A stretch of DNA of 64,000 nt from Anaerotruncus rubiinfantis (GCF_900078395.1 NZ_FKLA01000009.1:223305-287304), one strand, 5' to 3'; counted from the first letter of the stretch, positions 1-8,941 are shown. The notes: generated by a model from the letters alone, not told the origin. Translations and numbers: made by a program.

Positions 1-1
1 A

Positions 2-517
2 TATTTTGAAAAAGCGGTGGAAACCCTTTTTCAAATCGCCGAATATCTCTGCCGGATCATGTTGTTTTTTATGGTAGTCGTGGTTACGTCACAGGTATTC
101 CTGCGAGCAATTTTCAACTACAATATCAGATGGTGCGAAGAGGTTGTCCTCATCCTGATGATCTACATCACTTTCCTTTCCATGGCCATCGGTATCAAAG
201 ATGATCTGCATATTCGCATTGAGGTATTCTGCGCTTGGCTACCAAAAACCGGTCGGCGCCTTCTAAATATCTTAGATGACCTGACACTTTTGTTTATCAG
301 CTTTTTCATGTTCAACAGTGGTTTCCAACTTATGAAATTTACCAGTATCTCTAAGCTGCCGGTCACACAGCTTCCCACCTCAGTCACCTACCTGATGATC
401 GGCGTGGGCGGTGCGCTAAGCTGTTTCGTGCTGATTGGTAAGCTGTTAGGAAGGCATGAGACGAGTCAAACTCGAGAATTCATTGAAGGCAAGCAGAAGG
501 AAGGTGGGGCAAAATGA
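2..517 (+). CDS. dctQ: TRAP transporter small permease (DctQ), 5' end cut by window
   Basis: Small membrane subunit of a tripartite ATP-independent periplasmic (TRAP) transporter, which with DctM and an extracytoplasmic binding protein imports organic or sugar acids using a sodium gradient. The frame is open to the window edge, so the GTG at 17 is probably internal. About four hydrophobic segments are visible, with the family-typical stretch FLRAIFNYNIRWCEEV after the first helix. It overlaps dctM by 4 nt (ATGA), so the two are translationally coupled. The binding protein is not in view and probably lies upstream. The substrate cannot be read from this subunit; the neighbouring dehydratase suggests a sugar acid. 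Confidence 0.85.
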   Translation, partial: YFEKAVETLFQIAEYLCRIMLFFMVVVVTSQVFLRAIFNYNIRWCEEVVLILMIYITFLSMAIGIKDDLHIRIEVFCAWLPKTGRRLLNILDDLTLLFISFFMFNSGFQLMKFTSISKLPVTQLPTSVTYLMIGVGGALSCFVLIGKLLGRHETSQTREFIEGKQKEGGAK

Positions 518-1812
518 ACACAACCATTGCAATAATCATCCTATTTGGAATCTTCCTAGGGCTCATTTTGCTGAGAGTACCTATTACCTATTGCCTAATT
601 GCATCCTCTATTTGCACCACTCTATATATTGGTGCTCCGGTCCTCACTATCTTTCAGCGTATGGCCCAAGGTGTTCAGTCCTTTTCGTTCTTAGCTATTC
701 CATTTTTCATACTAGCCGGTGAGATCATGGGTGCCGGAGGAATCGCTAACCGCCTTGTAGCGGTCGCAGATATCATGGTAGGGCGTTTCCGAGGCGGCCT
801 TGCGCAGGTTAATGTGGTCTCATCTACCTTTTTGGGTGGTATTTCCGGCTCCCCTTCTGCAGATGTTTCATCTATTGGAGCGCTGATGATTCCCATGATG
901 GAAAAACAAGGATATGACCGAGATTTCGCCGTCAATGTCACGGTCACCAGTGCTACCCAAAGCATGATCATCCCACCTAGCCACAACATGGTTATTTATG
1001 CGCTGGCGGCAGGTGGCGTTTCCACAGGCAAAATGTTCTTGGCCGGCGTGGTTCCAGGATTACTGCTTATGGTCGCGCTGATGATTATTACATACATAAT
1101 CACTATCAAGCGCGGCTACCCCAAGGGGCGGAAATATGGCCTTCGGGAATCTGTCAAAATCATCCGGGATGGCATACTAGGCATTTTTACGATTATTATC
1201 ATCATGCTGGGCGTTTCCACTGGCCTGTTCACCGCAACAGAGTCCGCAGCAATTGCGTGCCTATATGCTTTCATTGTCACTTTCTTCGTCTACCGAGAAA
1301 TTCCCCTTTCAGAAATGTGGCGTATTCTAGGCCGTACGATCCGTACATTAGCAATGATACTGGCCATTATCGCAGCGGCCAACGGCTTCTGCTGGTTGAT
1401 GAGCTATCTGCGGATTCCTGCCATGGTTACCGAAGCGCTATTGACTGTATCCAGTAATCCGATCGTGCTACTTATCCTAATCAACCTGTTGCTGCTTTTC
1501 CTCGGCTGTATCATGGATGTCGCACCACTGATTGTGATTACAACGCCTATCTTGCTGCCGGTGGTGCTGGAACTTAGAATGGATCCTATTCAGTTTGGTA
1601 TTATCATGCTGGTGAATCTGGCTATAGGCGCCTGTACTCCACCTGTTGGCAGTGTCCTTTTTGCCGGATGTGCTGTAGGTAAGATCAAAATCGAGCAGGC
1701 TATAAGAGGCATCCTGCCGTTCTATGCTGCTATGATTCTTGTCCTGTTATTAGTAACATATATTCCGGCAATATCCATGACACTGCCTAATTTGGTAATG
1801 GGAACTGCATAA
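514..1812 (+). CDS. dctM: TRAP transporter large permease (DctM)
   Basis: Large membrane subunit of the TRAP transporter, 432 aa, the usual length. It carries the translocation pathway and is hydrophobic throughout, with about a dozen transmembrane segments. Family marks include GGISGSPSADVSSIG near residues 108-122, the IIPPSHNMVIYA loop and the late TPPVGSVLF segment. It starts inside the last codon of dctQ and is followed 24 nt later by an alcohol dehydrogenase gene with a good ribosome-binding site, which suggests one operon for uptake and catabolism. Substrate identity is an inference from the neighbours (sugar acid). Confidence 0.93.
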   Translation: MNTTIAIIILFGIFLGLILLRVPITYCLIASSICTTLYIGAPVLTIFQRMAQGVQSFSFLAIPFFILAGEIMGAGGIANRLVAVADIMVGRFRGGLAQVNVVSSTFLGGISGSPSADVSSIGALMIPMMEKQGYDRDFAVNVTVTSATQSMIIPPSHNMVIYALAAGGVSTGKMFLAGVVPGLLLMVALMIITYIITIKRGYPKGRKYGLRESVKIIRDGILGIFTIIIIMLGVSTGLFTATESAAIACLYAFIVTFFVYREIPLSEMWRILGRTIRTLAMILAIIAAANGFCWLMSYLRIPAMVTEALLTVSSNPIVLLILINLLLLFLGCIMDVAPLIVITTPILLPVVLELRMDPIQFGIIMLVNLAIGACTPPVGSVLFAGCAVGKIKIEQAIRGILPFYAAMILVLLLVTYIPAISMTLPNLVMGTA

Positions 1813-1836
1813 GTTTATATTAAGGAAGGTTACACA

Positions 1837-3012
1837 ATGCTAAATTTCGAATTTTACTCACCCACAAAAATATACTTCGGAAAAGAACTCGAAGAAAAAA
1901 TAGGTCCCGTGATTCAGGACTACGGCTATGGCAATGTACTAATTGTCTACGGCGGTGGCAGTATCAAACGCAACGGCCTACTAGGCAAGGTGGAGGATAG
2001 CCTGAAGAAAAGCGGCCTATCCTACACTGAGCTCGGCGGTGTGGAGCCTAACCCTAAGATTGATAAGGTTTACGAGGGGATGGAGATTGTCCGCGAAAAG
2101 AAGATCGATTTTCTACTAGCGGTCGGTGGCGGCAGTGTCATCGATACCTGCAAGAGCATTTCTATCGGTATCGCCAACAATATAGATCCCTGGGTGATGA
2201 TTGAGAAAAACATCATGCCGGAAAAGGCCATGCCAGTGGGGACTGTCCTCACCATTGCAGCGGCTGGTAGTGAAACCAGCAACAGCCACGTCATCTCAAA
2301 TCCCGCCGTTAATTCTAAGCGCGGATTTAACCATGACCTACTGCGCCCACTAGTCTCGTTCCTTAATCCGGAAAACACCTATTCTGTGGATCGTTATCAG
2401 ACTGCCTGTGGCATCGTCGACATTATGATGCACACCTTCGAGCGCTATTTCACCCCCGAAAAGAACTGTGAGCCAACCGATCGTATTGCCGAAGCAGTGT
2501 TAATTGCAGTGAAAGAGGTCGCCCATGACGCGCTTGAACAACCTGATAACTACGAGGCGCGCGCGACACTGATGTGGTCTGGAAGTCTTTCACATAATGC
2601 GCTAACAGGCCTTGGCCGCGCTGGTGGATGGGCACCTCACAAGCTCAGTCTGGATATCGGTGGCGCGTTCGACCATGTGGCACATGGCGCAGCATTATCA
2701 GTTATCTTCCCATCCTACTGCCGTTATGTGATGCAGTATGATATTCAGAGATTTGCCCGCATTGCCACCCGCCTGTGGGGTATCGAAACCGACTTCGAAC
2801 ACCCCGAAAAGACCGCAAAACTAGGCATTGATGCCTGCGAAGCATTCTTTCATAGTTTGGGGATGCCCACTCGTCTTAGCGAGTTAAGGATTGGAGCGGA
2901 GAACATTGAAATGCTGGCCAGTATGACGACCCGTGATGATACCATAACCCTGAGTTCCTATATCCCGCTACATAAAAAAGAATTGATGGAAATATTGGAG
3001 CTCGCAAAATAA
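1837..3012 (+). CDS. Iron-containing alcohol dehydrogenase
   Basis: Group III metal-dependent alcohol dehydrogenase, 391 aa, full length, closest in pattern to the BdhA/YqhD branch (NAD(P)H-dependent butanol or aldehyde reductases). The dinucleotide-binding GGGSVID motif lies near residue 97. Candidate iron ligands are the Asp and His of GIVDIMMHTF and the two His of the HKLSLD...FDHVAHG stretch. A ribosome-binding site AAGGAAGG precedes the ATG. In this cluster it may reduce a keto or aldehyde intermediate of sugar-acid breakdown; that role is inferred. General aldehyde detoxification or fermentative reduction is the alternative. Confidence 0.9.
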   Translation: MLNFEFYSPTKIYFGKELEEKIGPVIQDYGYGNVLIVYGGGSIKRNGLLGKVEDSLKKSGLSYTELGGVEPNPKIDKVYEGMEIVREKKIDFLLAVGGGSVIDTCKSISIGIANNIDPWVMIEKNIMPEKAMPVGTVLTIAAAGSETSNSHVISNPAVNSKRGFNHDLLRPLVSFLNPENTYSVDRYQTACGIVDIMMHTFERYFTPEKNCEPTDRIAEAVLIAVKEVAHDALEQPDNYEARATLMWSGSLSHNALTGLGRAGGWAPHKLSLDIGGAFDHVAHGAALSVIFPSYCRYVMQYDIQRFARIATRLWGIETDFEHPEKTAKLGIDACEAFFHSLGMPTRLSELRIGAENIEMLASMTTRDDTITLSSYIPLHKKELMEILELAK

Positions 3013-3108
3013 AATTATCGATTCCACGTAGTAACTTGTAATTTGTTTGCGCAGGCAGTATGATACTGATAGTATAGGAGATTAATAACGCAAAAGGAGC
3101 ATAAACCA

Positions 3109-3828
3109 GTGAGCACAGGCCAAAACGTAACAAAACAGGTTGTGGAGTATTTTATAAATAATATTCAAAGCGGAAACTGGAAAATTGGTAATAAGATTCC
3201 CTCTGAGCCAGCCTTGACCAAGGAACTAGAGGTTAGCCGCTCCAGTATACGGGCAGCAATCCAACAGTTTGTTGGGTTGGGTGTGATGGAAAGCCGCCAC
3301 GGTAAGGGGACGTTTTTAATCTCGGACGATCTAAGTAATTTTGTTACTGTGCGAAAAGCAGGAAAAACATACGACTTTTTTACGCTGCAACAGATACTGG
3401 AATTTCGGATCGTCCTAGAGCCGGAATGCTGTGGATTGGCCGCTGAGCGTGCCAACGAAGATCAGCGGGAGCGCATGCGGTTTTATTTCGGTGAAATGAA
3501 GGAAGCGGTCGGAGTCCCTGAGGATTTTGTTCGCTATGACCTGCTGTTTCACGAGGAAATTGCGCGTGCTACCGGCAACCCCATGCTAGCCGATGCTCTC
3601 CATACTGCTTTCCAGCAAAAGCAGGAAAGTGCTCAATACTTTAACGAGCTGTTTGGATATAAGGATGGCATCTACTACCACACACTGATTTTGCGGGCCA
3701 TTGAGGCGCGAGACAATGTGCAGGCAAAGCGTATGATGTATAACCACCTGCAAAAGGCAATCGATGACCTGCAATATGAAAGCAGTGTAGGAGATGACGA
3801 AAAGGCTTTTTTGCACAGTGAGCCCTGA
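3109..3828 (+). CDS. GntR-family (FadR/FCD subgroup) transcriptional regulator
   Basis: Ligand-responsive repressor or activator, 239 aa. An N-terminal GntR winged helix-turn-helix occupies about residues 1-75 (IPSEPALTKELEVSRSSIR, then the wing ESRHGKGTFL). An all-helical FCD effector domain occupies about 85-230, with the Asp/His pattern (YDLLFHEEIA, later YHTLI) that often binds a metal and a sugar acid. The GTG start is preceded by AAAGGAG. It sits between the dehydrogenase and the ManD-like dehydratase, so it probably controls this cluster in response to the imported acid. Members of this family commonly regulate hexuronate and aldonate genes (UxuR, ExuR, GntR); the specific ligand is unknown. 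Confidence 0.9.
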   Translation: MSTGQNVTKQVVEYFINNIQSGNWKIGNKIPSEPALTKELEVSRSSIRAAIQQFVGLGVMESRHGKGTFLISDDLSNFVTVRKAGKTYDFFTLQQILEFRIVLEPECCGLAAERANEDQRERMRFYFGEMKEAVGVPEDFVRYDLLFHEEIARATGNPMLADALHTAFQQKQESAQYFNELFGYKDGIYYHTLILRAIEARDNVQAKRMMYNHLQKAIDDLQYESSVGDDEKAFLHSEP

Positions 3829-3856
3829 TTTTCAGTTTCCCGGAAAAGGAACAAAT

Positions 3857-5104
3857 ATGTCTGTTACAATTCGCAATATCAGAACGATTCTAACAGCGCC
3901 TGAAGGGATTAATCTTGTGGTTGTCAAGGTCGAAACTTCAGAGCCAGAACTGTACGGTCTAGGGTGCGCCACCTTCGCTTACAGACATCTAGCTGTCAAG
4001 AGTGTCGTCGACGATTATCTGGCCCCTTTACTTATAGGTCGAAATGTGGCCGATGTAACCCAACTATGGCAGCTGATGAATTACAATGCCTATTGGCGCG
4101 GTGGACCCATTCAGAACAACGCGATTTCTGGTGTGGATATGGCACTATGGGATATTAAGGCTAAAATGGCAGGGTTGCCTTTGTATCAACTGTTCGGTGG
4201 TAAGCAGCGGGAGGGCGTACAGATTTATCGCCATGCCGAGGGGCGTAACATTGAAGAGTTATGCGACCGCATCCTCGCGTTCCAAGAGCAGGGTGTACAT
4301 AATGTTCGGTGCCAATGTGGTGGTTATGGCGGAGACGGGTTCGCCGCGGCTCCGCTGAGCGCACCTAAAAATTCATACCCTGGCGTCTATCTTGATCCAG
4401 AACGATATATCCCGGACACAGTGGCGCTCTTTGATGAGTTACGGAGCAGGCTGGGAGACAACATCGGTCTTTGCCACGATATACACAGCCGGTTGCAGCC
4501 GATGGATGCAATCCGTTTGGCGCGAAGTCTCGAACACTGCCATATGCTGTTTTTGGAAGACCCCTTCTGTTCTGAGCGAATCGAATGGCTGCAAATGTGG
4601 CGAAAACATACCATCACACCTGTCGCTCAGGGCGAGCTGTTTAGTCATCCTGCGGAATGGAAAAAAGTGATCGAAGGGCAATTGGTTGACTATATCCGCA
4701 TCCACCCTAGCCAGATTGGTGGCATCACCCCGGCGCTGAAGGTGCAGAATTTTGCCTCAATGTACGGTGTCAAAACAGCTTGGCACGGCCCTGGGGACAT
4801 GAGTCCCATTGGCCATGCTGTCAACATTCACCTCGATCTATCTGCGGAGAACTTCGGCATTCAAGAGTGGTCGGGTATCCATGCCCCTAACTTTATTCTT
4901 CATGAACTCAATGGAAGCGGAAAGGCGTTGCTGGAGGTATTTCCGGGTATGCTTCGCCAGGAAAAGGGGTATGTGTATCCCAATGAAGTGCCAGGACTAG
5001 GTGTAGATATAGACGAAGCTGCTGCTGCAAAGTTTCCCTGCAATACATCGGTGACGGTTTGGACCCAGACCAGGAGCCCGGATGGTTCTCTACAATCGCC
5101 CTGA
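3857..5104 (+). CDS. Mannonate dehydratase-like enolase-superfamily protein (ManD/RspA family)
   Basis: Acid-sugar dehydratase family, 415 aa with the ATG at 3857, which follows GGAAAAGGA; the frame is open further upstream but that overlaps the regulator gene. The enolase-superfamily barrel signatures are present: HDIHSRL (metal Asp and catalytic His), FLEDP and QGELF (metal Glu residues), and HGPGDMSP (loop His). ManD enzymes dehydrate D-mannonate or D-gluconate to 2-keto-3-deoxygluconate. Low-efficiency and non-catalytic members are common in this family, and the Pro in HGPGD is, from memory of family studies, typical of the less active branch. It is the last gene before a strong terminator. 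Confidence 0.88.
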   Translation: MSVTIRNIRTILTAPEGINLVVVKVETSEPELYGLGCATFAYRHLAVKSVVDDYLAPLLIGRNVADVTQLWQLMNYNAYWRGGPIQNNAISGVDMALWDIKAKMAGLPLYQLFGGKQREGVQIYRHAEGRNIEELCDRILAFQEQGVHNVRCQCGGYGGDGFAAAPLSAPKNSYPGVYLDPERYIPDTVALFDELRSRLGDNIGLCHDIHSRLQPMDAIRLARSLEHCHMLFLEDPFCSERIEWLQMWRKHTITPVAQGELFSHPAEWKKVIEGQLVDYIRIHPSQIGGITPALKVQNFASMYGVKTAWHGPGDMSPIGHAVNIHLDLSAENFGIQEWSGIHAPNFILHELNGSGKALLEVFPGMLRQEKGYVYPNEVPGLGVDIDEAAAAKFPCNTSVTVWTQTRSPDGSLQSP

Positions 5105-5201
5105 GGACTCTGACCATCTCCGCGCATTGAGCAGTCTTTGTAGGCTGTCCAACATTTTGAGGTTGTCCTATGTCAGAAAGTCTGATTTTATAAAGGTACT
5201 G

Positions 5202-5241
5202 AAAAAGGTATGCTTTTCATGAACGAAAGGCATACCTTTTT
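5202..5241 (+). terminator. Rho-independent terminator after the ManD-like gene
   Basis: A hairpin of 17 pairs with a 6-nt loop (ATGAAC). The left arm is 5202-5218 and the right arm 5225-5241, ending in a run of T. It closes the TRAP/ADH/GntR/ManD unit about 100 nt after the dehydratase stop codon. The A-run on the left arm would allow it to work in both directions. Confidence 0.85.
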
Positions 5242-5640
5242 CGTAAATTTGCAAGGATTAGGGAAAGCGCAAGAAAATACAAGACAGATACAAGTCCGGA
5301 CTATCAGCCTAGAACTATTGTTATAATTTTCTTCATGTTAACAACAATAGTTGTGAAATACACCTATAATCGTATGGCATCTAAGCCCACAGAATCCACG
5401 TCTCGGCATCTGCGGACTGTTTTCATTTCACCGGTTTCTCTCCTATACGATAAGTAGGCAACCTAATACATGGTGACTTTTTAATTATTCCTAACTCGAA
5501 CCGAAAAGAGACTTAGAAATGTCTTTTATGGAGACATCGGAATACTTAAAAGAAGCTGAGAGAGAAGGCCTTTGCGCCATTTTTCCGTTTAGTCGGTGAT
5601 AGGAATAACATCTTTTGGATACCTTGCGTAAACCTTGTCC

Positions 5641-5690
5641 CTTTTTACAATGAGAAAGTATTCATCAACTTTTTACAGTGGGGAAATACT
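5641..5690. repeat. Imperfect 22-bp direct repeat pair
   Basis: Copies at 5641-5662 and 5669-5690 share the core CTTTTTACA and the AAA.TA end. They agree at 17 of 22 positions, and all five differences are transitions. The position at the edge of the integrative element suggests binding sites for a recombinase or replication protein, but nothing here proves it. Confidence 0.5.
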
Positions 5691-5719
5691 CGCGCGCGTA
5701 TCGTGTTAATAAACTCACC

Positions 5720-5905
5720 TTAACCTACGATCACGCGTGTACCAGCTTCAAAAAACGCCTGTTTTGTTCCTGTTCTCCCACTGTTACCAGGCGCGGGGAC
5801 TCTCATTGTGGACACCTGCGAAGGTATACCCAACTTGGTAACCTCTTTGCAATGATCCCCGTTGCGGCCTCGCGCTGCACCCGCTACCATAGAAGGTCTT
5901 TTCAT
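5720..5905 (-). CDS. Possible small protein of 61 aa, unrecognised
   Basis: A short frame read leftward with an AAAGGA ribosome-binding site 6 nt before its ATG. The product is basic and glycine-rich with no hydrophobic segment or known motif. It points the same way as the replication genes of the integrative element further right, so it could be its last gene. It could equally be a chance frame: no domain supports it, and it lies between repeat sequences. Confidence 0.25.
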   Translation of the reverse strand: MKRPSMVAGAARGRNGDHCKEVTKLGIPSQVSTMRVPAPGNSGRTGTKQAFFEAGTRVIVG

Positions 5906-5927
5906 TGCCGGTCCTTTGCCAACTTTC

Positions 5928-5987
5928 TTTTTAGGGTCTCGAAATCTCCGAATGCCCTTTTTTTAGGGTGTCCGAAATGACCGAATG
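5928..5987. repeat. Imperfect 27-bp direct repeat pair
   Basis: Two copies of TTTTTAGGGT followed by TC.GAAAT..CCGAATG, at about 5928-5954 and 5960-5987, directly adjacent. They lie in the gene-poor left end of the mobile region. Tandem sites of this size fit recombinase arm sites or replication iterons; the role is inferred only from position. Confidence 0.5.
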
Positions 5988-6208
5988 TAGGGGACAAGAT
6001 AGCCAAATAGTACCCACAATGGGGGGCATCCCCCCGGTAGCGGGCAAGCGGCTAACCATAATCACCAACACCACAAGGCCCCTGCCATTTATGGGAAAGC
6101 CCCAAAATGAGATTTTAAATTCCCGTGGGGAAATTTTACTGTGAAGAACTGAGACTCTCGGTGTCGCCTGCTATCCCTGTACTTTTCTAGTCGCCCCGGG
6201 TGCATCGA

Positions 6209-6379
6209 TCACCGCCTGTATGATATCCCGGCCTCAAAGGTCGCCCTGCTGATCCCCACAACCGCGCACTGTTCGCCGTCCCACCATGCGCAGCGCTCAC
6301 CCATGCAGAAAGGCTTATCATTTCTCCGGATCGTCCCAATCGCAAGCAGCGGACAAATAAAATTTACTTGACGTTCCAT
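6209..6379 (-). CDS. Small cysteine-containing phage-type protein
   Basis: A 56-aa protein with a strong GGAGGATTAAT ribosome-binding region before the ATG at 6379. It has a FICPLLAIG segment and then CMGERCAWWDGEQC, a cysteine cluster that suggests a small zinc-binding fold. Short proteins of this look are frequent beside replication genes of Firmicutes prophages. It is the last clear gene of the leftward run that includes the primase-helicase, starting 13 nt after that gene's stop. The function is unknown. Confidence 0.6.
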   Translation of the reverse strand: MERQVNFICPLLAIGTIRRNDKPFCMGERCAWWDGEQCAVVGISRATFEAGISYRR

Positions 6380-6392
6380 ATTAATCCTCCTG

Positions 6393-8174
6393 TCAAAACG
6401 GCGGTGCTTCCCGCTCGGTCTCATAAATCTGCTCATTCATCCATGCATATAAAGTTTCGGCTTCTCCCAGCTCTACAAAACGCTTGGAATATGGGTTGTA
6501 GTCCAGACGGACATTTTCCAGCTCACCGTAAGCCCGGTTCTTGAGGCACATAACCACAGTGCCGCATTGCAGCTTTTGCTGTTCTTCCTCTGTACAGCGG
6601 TGGACGTTGAACACGTTGCACGCTATGTTCGTGATCGTCCCCAGCCCCGACACGCTGTCACTGTCTTTTATTACACCATCTGTCTTTCGCGGATGCACCA
6701 CCAAATGAATATGTACGCCCAGCTTATCTGCCAGCTTTCGGAGCCTGACTGTAAAGTCAGCCTGCATTTGCATGATATCCCGGTCTTTGGCCGTGCTGTT
6801 TACCGTCATGAGATTGTCCACCAGGAACACCTTGCAGTCATAGCGTTTATATGCCAACTCGAAGATTTTAAGGATTTCTGTCGTCTCGTCGGTCTTGATG
6901 ATCTTATTGTCGTATACCCATATTTTCCCATTGTACCACTGCTGAATTTTTTTCAAATATTCTCCCGGTACATAGCTAATTGTCCTGTCGACCACCAAAT
7001 CTTTACGGGTTTGGATGTACTGGCTCCCTGCGGCTTGCAGATTGATTCCATATTTTAACCGGTCTGCGGGGATTTCCCCAGAGTAGATACAAACGTTTAT
7101 ACCGGAGTTGACTGAATTTAATAACAACTGCGTCAGAAGGGTGCTCTTTCCTTCGCCACGCTTTCCTGTCCAGACAGACAAGTCGCCGTAGAACATGCCT
7201 CCCGTCATCCGGTCTAACGCCTTGATTCCGGTTAACGCGCGGGGCATATCCGCCATATCTACATTCTGCACATCAGCCAGATTTAAAAGGCCCTGCACCG
7301 CCACAGGCTTCATCGTCTCCATGATTGTCTTTATCGCGGCCGCGCCCATCTTCACAAGGATTTCGTTTGCATCCTTGCAGCCACAGTAAAGTGAAAATTC
7401 TGGTTGAAGCACTTTTATATCAAGTTTCCGGGAAAGCTCTGAAAGCATTTTCCTGCCCGCTTCGTCGTTGTCGGCAAACACCGCGACCACCTCAAACCGC
7501 CGCAGCCATTCTTCGCAGGTCTCCAGCCAGGTAAAATCTTCGCACCCGCTCGGAACCGACACGCAGTTTAACCCCGATGCCTGATAGCCGCACATTGCGT
7601 CAAATTCTCCCTCAAAAATATAAAGCGTCGGATCATTCGAATCGCACAGGTGCATGCCAAATAAAATCGGCTCCGTGTCCTTCTCCCTCCACATCTTCCG
7701 TTCGCCCTTCTCAATCTTTTGAGGCTTACGGTACTTGATGAAGGTGGGCGCTTTATTCTCCGCATCCTCTGCGTTCCGGTAAAACGGGAACAGAATGGAG
7801 CCATCGCTTGACGATATATCAAACGCCCTTACGGTTGTATCTGTGAGGCCCCGCAGATGGAGATACTCCGCCACTTGGTCAGTAGGCGGCGCAGCTTTCA
7901 CCGTTGGCCGCCTGTATGTCCTCCTGACCGGCGGAGTGCTGAACTCCTCCCGATCCGCTTCAACCCCGAACGCCTTGCATAATTGCGTGAAGTGGCCGTG
8001 CGCGTCGCAGGAACCACGCCGACAGTTATAAACATGCTCACGGTAATTAAGCGCAAAGGTTTCTTTGTCGCGGTGGTCGCCGCCGTGACAGATCGGGCAA
8101 TATTGCGGAATGATCTCATCCCCCTTGGTCTTATAGGGCCGTAAAAACGACCGCGCAAAATCGAATTCGTTCAT
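6393..8174 (-). CDS. Phage-type primase-helicase (CHC2 zinc finger, TOPRIM, RecA-like helicase)
   Basis: A 593-aa bifunctional replication protein resembling T7 gp4 and Twinkle. Cys26, Cys29, Cys51 and Cys56 form the DNA-reading zinc finger. A TOPRIM core follows with IFEGEFDAM and VAVFADNDEAGR. The C-terminal half is a DnaB-type ATPase with Walker A GKRGEGKST and Walker B VFLVDN, then a helicase H4-like VHPRK segment. It would prime and unwind DNA for replication of the excised element. It lies in a leftward operon just downstream of a DUF4373-like gene. The single-protein design and the absence of structural genes nearby fit a satellite or plasmid-like integrative element. Confidence 0.88.
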   Translation of the reverse strand: MNEFDFARSFLRPYKTKGDEIIPQYCPICHGGDHRDKETFALNYREHVYNCRRGSCDAHGHFTQLCKAFGVEADREEFSTPPVRRTYRRPTVKAAPPTDQVAEYLHLRGLTDTTVRAFDISSSDGSILFPFYRNAEDAENKAPTFIKYRKPQKIEKGERKMWREKDTEPILFGMHLCDSNDPTLYIFEGEFDAMCGYQASGLNCVSVPSGCEDFTWLETCEEWLRRFEVVAVFADNDEAGRKMLSELSRKLDIKVLQPEFSLYCGCKDANEILVKMGAAAIKTIMETMKPVAVQGLLNLADVQNVDMADMPRALTGIKALDRMTGGMFYGDLSVWTGKRGEGKSTLLTQLLLNSVNSGINVCIYSGEIPADRLKYGINLQAAGSQYIQTRKDLVVDRTISYVPGEYLKKIQQWYNGKIWVYDNKIIKTDETTEILKIFELAYKRYDCKVFLVDNLMTVNSTAKDRDIMQMQADFTVRLRKLADKLGVHIHLVVHPRKTDGVIKDSDSVSGLGTITNIACNVFNVHRCTEEEQQKLQCGTVVMCLKNRAYGELENVRLDYNPYSKRFVELGEAETLYAWMNEQIYETEREAPPF

Positions 8175-8186
8175 GCCGCTGCCCTC

Positions 8187-8936
8187 CTAGTTCGCAAACC
8201 TCATGCCGCAGATCCCTTTCCCGGCTTCCGGCTCGGTGTAATTTTCATCCAGATAATCCACATAACCGGAATTGAAAAATGTGCTCCTGTTTTGTGCCTG
8301 CCGCCATTCCTCCGCTTCCAACGCCGCCTTATACCGTTGAATGCACCGTTCCATCTGTTCATAGCCGATCTCATATAGCCGCCGCTTCTGCGCTTCCTTT
8401 ACCTGCCCTTTTCCGCGCTTATTGGGGTAGAGCTGCCACACCTTTTCGAAGAATGCACAATATATATCTTCTTTTCTTTTATTTGCTTTGCTTTGTGGCG
8501 TTTCTGCCATAGTTTCTTGGTCGGTTTCTGCGACAGAAATGTTTTTATATCGCTCATTCTCACGAGCCCGCTTTTCAAGCACCTTTGCGGCCCTCTTTTG
8601 AATCCCGGCACTTGTCAATTTTCCGCTCTCTGCATAGATTTTCGCATCAAATGCACCATGTCGAAGTAGTGATTGCAGTATGCATGCATAGTCATTTTCG
8701 GATATCTGCAACTTTCTGCATATTACCTGCCTCATTTCTTCCCCTGTTTCTGTCGCAGAAACATCAATGCTCAAATCTTCCGATCGGTAGCAGTATTCCA
8801 GGTGGATAAAATAGAAGGCATAAGCCGCCGCGCCATAGCGCATGATCGCCGGTTCTAATTTCGGGTCGGTTGTCGCATCCACATCATGTGGAAAATAATC
8901 TAACCCTGATTTTTTTGGTCTGGCCGTAACGTTCAC
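8187..8936 (-). CDS. Phage replisome organizer-like protein (DUF4373/Lin1244-type N-terminus)
   Basis: A 249-aa protein. I place the start at the GTG at 8936, just after the stop of the preceding gene, because the conserved part begins there (ARPKKSGLDYFPHDVD); the longer upstream frame is a shadow of the neighbour. The N-terminal half matches the helical, winged-helix-like domain of phage replication initiators seen in Listeria and Clostridium prophages. The C-terminal part is charged, with a WQLYPNKRGKG motif common in DnaD-like and DnaT-like proteins. It likely recognises the element's origin and loads the primase-helicase encoded next. Assignment is by pattern only. Confidence 0.75.
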   Translation of the reverse strand: MNVTARPKKSGLDYFPHDVDATTDPKLEPAIMRYGAAAYAFYFIHLEYCYRSEDLSIDVSATETGEEMRQVICRKLQISENDYACILQSLLRHGAFDAKIYAESGKLTSAGIQKRAAKVLEKRARENERYKNISVAETDQETMAETPQSKANKRKEDIYCAFFEKVWQLYPNKRGKGQVKEAQKRRLYEIGYEQMERCIQRYKAALEAEEWRQAQNRSTFFNSGYVDYLDENYTEPEAGKGICGMRFAN

Positions 8937-8941
8937 CTCGC

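Larger units (their letters stand above)
5242..6208. other. Gene-poor left flank of the mobile region
   Basis: Nearly 1 kb with no recognisable large gene on either strand, lying between the catabolic cluster and the leftmost gene of the integrative element. It contains two pairs of imperfect direct repeats (annotated separately), a GC-palindromic stretch around 6030 and one weak small frame on the minus strand. The left attachment site of the element should lie here, but no copy of the tRNA-Glu 3' end was found by eye, so the boundary stays undefined. Confidence 0.5.

Noticed and set aside
5471..5501. TGGTGAC...TCGAACC resembling the tRNA-Glu 3' end, as a left attachment site
   Set aside because: Spacing between the two words differs from the tRNA (18 instead of 11 nt) and the sequence between them does not match.
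5519..5599. Short rightward frame of about 27 codons after the ManD terminator
   Set aside because: No ribosome-binding site of quality, no domain, and it sits in repeat-rich flank; most likely chance or a remnant too short to name.
5678..5980. 100-codon rightward frame in the left flank
   Set aside because: It lacks a ribosome-binding site, has a random-looking composition and covers the direct repeats.
6030..6070. CRISPR-like or repeat array around the G- and C-runs near 6030
   Set aside because: Only a single imperfect palindrome is present; no regularly spaced repeats were found in the window.
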